DNA of 18,562 nt from Candidatus Faecalibacterium faecipullorum (GTDB lineage Bacteria; Bacillota; Clostridia; Oscillospirales; Ruminococcaceae): positions 1 through 18,562 of the forward strand of contig DWXX01000115.1 in assembly GCA_019118985.1 (NCBI GenBank), read 5' to 3'. Below are positions 13,782 to 18,562 of this stretch, one piece after another; positions within the stretch are counted from its first letter, which is position 1; each line of letters opens with the position of its first letter. Below the pieces are notes generated by a model, which worked only from the letters and a program-made list of their open reading frames with translations, was not told the origin of the DNA and ran no database searches. The translations under genes and the position numbers were made by a program.

Positions 13782-14459
13782 ATGGCGCATCCGCTTGAAA
13801 AGATCATCGGTTATACCTTCAAGGACCCCGGCCTGCTGACCACCGCCCTGACCCACACCAGCTATGCCAACGAGAGCCGGGTGCCGGTCACCCACAACGA
13901 GCGGCTGGAATTTCTGGGGGACAGCGTGTTGCAGATCGTCTCGGCCGACTATCTCTTCCACGCCTACGCCGACCGGCCGGAAGGGGACCTGACCCGCATC
14001 CGTTCCAGCCTGGTCAGCGAGGGGGCGCTGTTCCAGTTCGCGCAGGAGATCCATCTGGGCGAATACCTCCGGCTGGGCCGCGGCGAGGAGCGCTGCGGCG
14101 GGCGGGAGCGGCCCAGCGTCGTCTCGGACGCGTTCGAGGCGCTGATCGCCGCGCTCTACCTCGACGGCGGGATGGAGGTCGCCCGCAGCTTCATCCTGCC
14201 CTTCATCACCGAGGGCAAGCACGCCGAGGCCGACTACAAGACCCGCCTGCAGGAGATCGTCCAGCAGAACCCCGAAGAGCGGCTGAGCTATGTGGTGGAA
14301 AAAGAGACCGGCCCCGACCACGACAAACACTTCGTGGTGGCGGTGCGGTTCAACTCGGACTGCGTGGCCCGGGGCGAGGGCCGCAGCAAAAAGTCCGCCG
14401 AACAGCACGCCGCCCGCGAGGCCCTCAAACTGCTGGGGGTCATCCGGGAGAAGGACTGA
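13782..14459 (+). CDS. rnc: Ribonuclease III
   Basis: 225-residue endonuclease that cuts double-stranded RNA in rRNA precursors and antisense duplexes. The signature NERLEFLGDS is at 39-48, and the acidic active-site residues are E40, E43, D47, D116 and E119 (the last two in DAFEA). A dsRNA-binding domain spans about 152-221 (KTRLQEIVQ at 153-161, KKSAEQHAAREAL at 203-215). Length is usual. AGAGGAGGG precedes the ATG at 13782. It stands 4 bases before smc, as in many Firmicutes. RNase III is the enzyme expected to destroy the toxin-antitoxin RNA duplex proposed at 2.9 kb; this is a functional link only and not an operon link. Confidence 0.98.
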   Translation: MAHPLEKIIGYTFKDPGLLTTALTHTSYANESRVPVTHNERLEFLGDSVLQIVSADYLFHAYADRPEGDLTRIRSSLVSEGALFQFAQEIHLGEYLRLGRGEERCGGRERPSVVSDAFEALIAALYLDGGMEVARSFILPFITEGKHAEADYKTRLQEIVQQNPEERLSYVVEKETGPDHDKHFVVAVRFNSDCVARGEGRSKKSAEQHAAREALKLLGVIREKD

Positions 14460-14463
14460 CCCC

Positions 14464-17400
14464 ATGATCCTCAAACAGCTGGAGATCCAGGGGTTCAAGA
14501 GCTTCCCCGACAAGGTGAAGATCACCTTTGACAAAGGGGTCACCGCGGTGGTGGGGCCCAACGGCTCGGGCAAGAGCAACCTGTCCGACGCCATCCGCTG
14601 GGTGCTGGGCGAGACCAGCAGCCGGCAGCTGCGCAGCGCCGGCAAGATGGAGGACGTCATCTTCGGCGGCACCGCCCGGCGGGGGGCGATGGGCTACGCG
14701 TCGGTCCGGCTGACGCTGGACAACAGCGACCACGCCCTCGGCCTCGACGCCGCCGAGGTGACGCTGGGCCGGCGGTACTACCGCGCGGGCGACAGCGAGT
14801 ACACCATCAACGGCCAGGTCTGCCGGCTGAAGGACATCTATGAGCTGCTGCTGGACACCGGCATCGGCCGGGACGGCTACTCCATCATCGGGCAGGGCCG
14901 CATCGCCGAGATCGTGGCCGCCAAGGGCAGCGAGCGGCGGGAGATCTTTGAGGACGCCTGCGGCATCGCCCGCTTCCGCTACCGCAAGACCGACGCCGAG
15001 CACCGCCTGGCCGCCGCCGAGGCCAACCTCGAGCGGCTGCGGGACATCCTCGCCGAGCTGGAAGGCCGGGTCGGCCCGCTGGAAAAGGAGGCCGAAAAGG
15101 CCCGCGTCTACCTCGAGCTGGCCGGCCGCCGCAAAAGCCTGGAGGTCACCCTCTGGGTCGAGAGCATCGCCGCCGCCCGGCAGGCGCTGCAGCAGCTGCA
15201 GCGGGACTACGAGACCGCCCAGGCCGAGTATGAGCGCCGGGACAGAGAGGACGCGGCCTCCCGGCAGGAGGCTGAGAAGATCCGGATGCAGGCGCAGCGG
15301 CTCACCGTTGAGATCGAGCGCCTGAATGGGGATATTCGCAGTATCACCGAGCAGATCAGCGGCAGCGACAGCCGCATCGCCGTGCTGGAAAACGACCGCG
15401 CCCACGCCCGCCGGAGCGCCGACGCTCTGCGGGAGGAGATGGCCCGCGGCCAGACCGACCGCGACGCCGCCAAGGCGGAGCTGACCCGCCAGCAGGAAGC
15501 GGCCGACGCCGCCCGCCGGCAGGCCGAACAGCTGGCCGGCGAGATCGCCGGGCTGGAAGAGCAGCTGGCCGCTCTGCAGAGCCGCAGCGACGCCGCCGGC
15601 GCCCGGCAGGCCGAGCTGCGCGCCGCCCTGGCCGAGGTGACCGGGCGGGAGACTGCCGCCCGGGTGGCCGAAGCCGCCGCCGCAGCCGCCGCCGAGGCCG
15701 CCCGCAGCCGCCTGCCCGAGACGCAGGCCGCCGCTGAGACCGAGCGCGCCCGCGCAGCCGAACTGAAGGAAAACCTGGCCGACACCGACAGATACCTCGC
15801 CATGCTCGCCGGCAGCGAAAAGCAGCTGGCCAACGTCCGCGCCGGGCTGGCCCTCAAGCTGCGCCGCCGGCAGGAGGCCCTCGACGCCGCCGAGGCAGCC
15901 CGGCAGGAACTGGCCCGCAGCCGGGAGGCCGCCGCCCAGCGGCTGTCGGTTTTGAAAGAGCTGGAAAAGAACATGGAGGGCTATCAGCACTCGGTGCGGG
16001 CGGTGATGCAGGCCGCCGCCGGGGGCCGGCTGCAGGGGATTATCGGGCCGGTGTCCTCCATTTTGACGGTGGAAGCCGGCTGCGAGCTGGCGGTGGAGAC
16101 CGCCCTCGGGGCCGCCATGCAGAACATCGTGGTGGAAAGCGAGGCCGCCGCCAAAGCCGCCATCGCCCTGCTGCGGCGGCAGAACGCCGGCCGCGCCACC
16201 TTCCTGCCGCTGGACACCGTGCAGCCGGGGCTGTTCCGGGGGCAGCTGCCCCTGTCCGCCCGGCTGGCCAGCAGCCTGGTGCGGGCGGACGACCGCTACC
16301 AGAACATCGTCTCGAACCTTTTGGGCCGCATCGCGGTGGTGGAGGACATCAACGAGGCCGGCCGGGTGGCCAAAGCCCTCGGCTACCGCAACCGGGTGGT
16401 CACCATGGACGGCCAGGTGGTCAACGCGGGGGGCAGCTTCACCGGCGGCAGCGTGCAGCGGTCGGCCGGGCTGTTCACCCGCCGGCAGGAGATCCGCGAT
16501 CTGGAAGAAAAGATCGCCGCCCTGCAGCGGGACCAAGCCGCCGCCGCCCAAAAAGCGGCCCAGTGCAAGGCGCAGACCGACGCCGTCGCCGCCGACATGA
16601 CCGCCGCCGAGGGCGAAGCGCGGACCGCCGCCGAGGACCGCCTGCGGGCCGAAGCCGAGCGCAGGCGGCTGGATGAGGCCGCCGCCCAGGCCGAAGAGGC
16701 CGCCCGGCAGCGGGCCGCCGAGGCCGAACACCTCGCCGCCGAGGCCCAAGGGCAGGAAGAAGCCGCCCGCAGGGCCGCCGATGACCGGCAGGCCGCCGCC
16801 GGGGAGGCCGGGCGTCTGACCGGCGAGCTGGCCCGCCTGACCGAAGGCGGGGACAGCTTTGCGGCGCAGCAGACCGAGCTGGCCCATCAGCTGGCCGAAA
16901 AGCGGCTGGAACAGCTGGCCAGCGAAAAGGACGCCGAGCTGGGCCGCAGCCGGGTGGCCGACTGGGAAAAACGGCTGGCAGACGCCGGCGCCCATCAGGA
17001 CAGCCTGGCCGAATCCATCCGCGCGCTGGAAGACAAGGACGCGCAGCTGGAGCAGCAGATCCGGGACGTGAAGGAAGAGACCGAGCGCAGCCGGGCCTGC
17101 ATCCGGGAGAAGGAGGGGGCCATCCGCAGGGCCGCCGACGCCCGGATGGAACAGCAGGCTGCCGAGACGAAAGCGCAGGCCGCCGCCCGGGACGCCGCCG
17201 AGCGCCGGGAGGAAGCCGGCCGGGAGATGGCCCGCCTGTCCGAGCGGAAAAGCGCCGCCGAGGGCGAGTACGACCAGCTGGCCGCCAAGCTCTGGGACGA
17301 ATATCAGCTGACCCCCACCGACGCGGCGGGGCTCTGCGTCGAGTACACCACCATGGCCGTGCTGCGCGCGCAGGTGGCCGAGGTGCGCGGCAGGATACGG

Positions 17401-18021
17401 GCCCTCGGCGCCGTCAACGTGGGGGCGGTGGAGGAATACGCCGAGGTCCGCGCCCGCTACGACGCCCTCAAAACGCAGGTAGAGGACGTGGAGGAGAGCC
17501 GCGCCCGCCTGCTCAAGATGATCGGCGAGCTGAACGGGCAGATGCGGGATCTGTTCAGCCGCAACTTCGCCGCCATCGACCGGCACTTCGGCCAGGTCTT
17601 TGCCGAGCTGTTCGGCGGGGGGACGGCCTCCCTCGCCCTCGAGGATGAGGGCGACGTGCTGACAAGCGGCATCGAGATCCGGGTCAGCCCGCCGGGCAAG
17701 GTCATCCGCAACCTCGAGGCCCTCTCGGGCGGGGAGCGGGCCCTGGTCGCCATCAGCATCTACTTCGCCATCCTGGCGGTCAACCCCTCGCCCTTCTGCA
17801 TCCTGGACGAGATCGAGGCCGCCCTGGACGACGCCAACGTGGTCCGCTTTGCCCAGTATCTGCGGCGGATCAGTGACAAAACGCAGTTCATCGTCATCAC
17901 CCACCGCCGCGGCACCATGGAGGCCGCCGACATCCTCTACGGCGTGACCATGCAGGAGGACGGCATCTCCAAACTGCTGCGGCTGGACCTGGGGCAGGTG
18001 GACGCGACGCTGGTGTCCTGA
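14464..18021 (+). CDS. smc: Chromosome segregation protein SMC
   Basis: 1185-residue ATPase of the condensin-like SMC-ScpAB complex, which extrudes and aligns sister chromosomes. The N-terminal head has Walker A GPNGSGKS at 31-38. The coiled-coil arms (about 165-515 and 670-1025) are extremely rich in Ala, Glu, Arg and Gln. The hinge is about 517-666, starting at GRLQGIIGPV (521-530) and closing near NAGGSFTGGS. The C-terminal head has the signature LSGGERALVAI at 1087-1097 and Walker B ILDEIEAALDD with catalytic Glu1116. Length equals the family norm (about 1186). The ATG at 14464 gives the conserved MILKQLEIQGFKSF start; GGGAGAAGGA lies in the end of rnc. The next gene is ftsY, the standard rnc-smc-ftsY order. 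A 1198-codon antisense frame over it is a composition artefact. Confidence 0.98.
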   Translation: MILKQLEIQGFKSFPDKVKITFDKGVTAVVGPNGSGKSNLSDAIRWVLGETSSRQLRSAGKMEDVIFGGTARRGAMGYASVRLTLDNSDHALGLDAAEVTLGRRYYRAGDSEYTINGQVCRLKDIYELLLDTGIGRDGYSIIGQGRIAEIVAAKGSERREIFEDACGIARFRYRKTDAEHRLAAAEANLERLRDILAELEGRVGPLEKEAEKARVYLELAGRRKSLEVTLWVESIAAARQALQQLQRDYETAQAEYERRDREDAASRQEAEKIRMQAQRLTVEIERLNGDIRSITEQISGSDSRIAVLENDRAHARRSADALREEMARGQTDRDAAKAELTRQQEAADAARRQAEQLAGEIAGLEEQLAALQSRSDAAGARQAELRAALAEVTGRETAARVAEAAAAAAAEAARSRLPETQAAAETERARAAELKENLADTDRYLAMLAGSEKQLANVRAGLALKLRRRQEALDAAEAARQELARSREAAAQRLSVLKELEKNMEGYQHSVRAVMQAAAGGRLQGIIGPVSSILTVEAGCELAVETALGAAMQNIVVESEAAAKAAIALLRRQNAGRATFLPLDTVQPGLFRGQLPLSARLASSLVRADDRYQNIVSNLLGRIAVVEDINEAGRVAKALGYRNRVVTMDGQVVNAGGSFTGGSVQRSAGLFTRRQEIRDLEEKIAALQRDQAAAAQKAAQCKAQTDAVAADMTAAEGEARTAAEDRLRAEAERRRLDEAAAQAEEAARQRAAEAEHLAAEAQGQEEAARRAADDRQAAAGEAGRLTGELARLTEGGDSFAAQQTELAHQLAEKRLEQLASEKDAELGRSRVADWEKRLADAGAHQDSLAESIRALEDKDAQLEQQIRDVKEETERSRACIREKEGAIRRAADARMEQQAAETKAQAAARDAAERREEAGREMARLSERKSAAEGEYDQLAAKLWDEYQLTPTDAAGLCVEYTTMAVLRAQVAEVRGRIRALGAVNVGAVEEYAEVRARYDALKTQVEDVEESRARLLKMIGELNGQMRDLFSRNFAAIDRHFGQVFAELFGGGTASLALEDEGDVLTSGIEIRVSPPGKVIRNLEALSGGERALVAISIYFAILAVNPSPFCILDEIEAALDDANVVRFAQYLRRISDKTQFIVITHRRGTMEAADILYGVTMQEDGISKLLRLDLGQVDATLVS

Positions 18022-18092
18022 ACGCCGGCGCCGCATACATACGACCGCATACCATCGGATACATACATAAGAACAGCAGGAGGTAGCCCCCT

Positions 18093-18562
18093 ATGGGTCT
18101 GTTCGGAATTGGCAAGAAAAACAAGGAAAAGATGGAGCACGGCCTCCAGAAGACCCGCACCGGCTTCTGGGGCAACATCGTCAACGCCCTGACCGGGGCA
18201 GAGATCACCGACGAGCTCTACGACGATCTGGAAGAGCAGCTGATCCTGGCCGACGTCGGGGCCGAGGTGGCCCTGCACCTGGTGGAGCGCCTGCGGGACG
18301 CCGTCAAGGACCAGCACCTCAAGACCGGCGACCAGGCCATGGACGCCCTGCGCGAGATCCTGCGGGAGGAGATGGAGCCGGCCGGCGAGATGGACCTGTC
18401 CGGCACGCCGGCGGTCATCCTGGTCATCGGGGTGAACGGGGTGGGCAAGACCACCAGCATCGCCAAACTGGCCCACTACTACCGCGAGCAGGGCCGCCGG
18501 GTGATGCTGGCCGCCGGCGACACCTTCCGCGCCGCCGCCAGCGAGCAGCTGGACATCTGGGC
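18093..18562 (+). CDS. ftsY: Signal recognition particle receptor FtsY, C-terminus outside window
   Basis: 156 residues are visible of a GTPase that docks ribosome-SRP complexes at the membrane. The short N-terminal stretch MGLFGIGKKNKEKM is followed by the helical N-domain (about 15-95) without the long acidic A-domain of E. coli FtsY. The G-domain begins with the P-loop GVNGVGKTT at 113-121 and the DTFRAAASEQL motif at 143-153; the family usually has Ala or Val where Ser150 stands. AGGAGG at 18078-18083 is well placed before the ATG at 18093. It lies 71 bases after smc and is cut by the right edge. Confidence 0.96.
   Translation, partial: MGLFGIGKKNKEKMEHGLQKTRTGFWGNIVNALTGAEITDELYDDLEEQLILADVGAEVALHLVERLRDAVKDQHLKTGDQAMDALREILREEMEPAGEMDLSGTPAVILVIGVNGVGKTTSIAKLAHYYREQGRRVMLAAGDTFRAAASEQLDIW

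Noticed and set aside
12636..14672. A 678-codon minus-strand frame over plsX and rnc
   Set aside because: Same reason: antisense to genes with complete catalytic motifs and a low-complexity translation.
14440..18036. A 1198-codon open frame on the minus strand over smc
   Set aside because: It mirrors smc codon by codon in GC-rich sequence, its protein is a low-complexity Gly/Ala/Leu/Pro/Gln string without domains, and it has no ribosome binding site. The plus-strand SMC motifs are complete.

Overview
This is an 18.5 kb stretch of a GC-rich bacterial chromosome. It most likely comes from a Gram-positive clostridium of the Oscillospiraceae/Ruminococcaceae type (Faecalibacterium, Gemmiger or Subdoligranulum relatives). 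The evidence is the Firmicutes gene orders infC-rpmI-rplT, dprA-topA-trmFO and rnc-smc-ftsY, a YtrA-type GntR/ABC operon, a TxpA/Fst-type peptide toxin, strong AGGAGG-like ribosome binding sites and consensus sigma-A promoters. Genus is inferred; no rRNA or tRNA gene is visible. Because of the high GC content, long open frames run antisense to almost every real gene, and they were left out.

Layout. (1) 1-666, minus: a GT51 peptidoglycan glycosyltransferase cut by the window edge. (2) 807-2804, plus: a self-contained gntR - ABC ATPase - ABC permease operon. Its consensus promoter carries a perfect 14-bp inverted repeat over the -10 box, and it ends in an intrinsic terminator. (3) 2852-3223: a compact convergent locus that looks like a type I toxin-antitoxin system. 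A 33-residue membrane peptide (minus) and a short RNA (plus) run into a shared hairpin terminator, and the toxin ribosome binding site lies in a hairpin. (4) 3313-5530, minus: a two-gene operon of a duplicated DUF1538 membrane protein and a protein made of two fused PII-like domains. (5) 5629-7077, plus: infC-rpmI-rplT from a divergent promoter, with a structured leader containing two terminator-like hairpins and a probable AUC start for infC. (6) 7096-18562, plus: a densely packed housekeeping run of TrmH-family methyltransferase, dprA, topA, trmFO, plsX, rnc, smc and ftsY (cut by the right edge). Many of its junctions overlap or are only a few bases long, and a possible three-arm attenuator stands in front of it.

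The housekeeping genes cover translation initiation and the 50S subunit, RNA modification and processing, DNA uptake and topology, chromosome organisation, phospholipid precursor synthesis and protein targeting. The two parts least explained by known biology are the 2.85-3.22 kb toxin-antitoxin-like locus and the DUF1538/tandem-PII operon. The latter looks like a membrane transporter or channel with a dedicated nucleotide-sensing partner. No CRISPR array, insertion sequence, prophage or integration site was seen.
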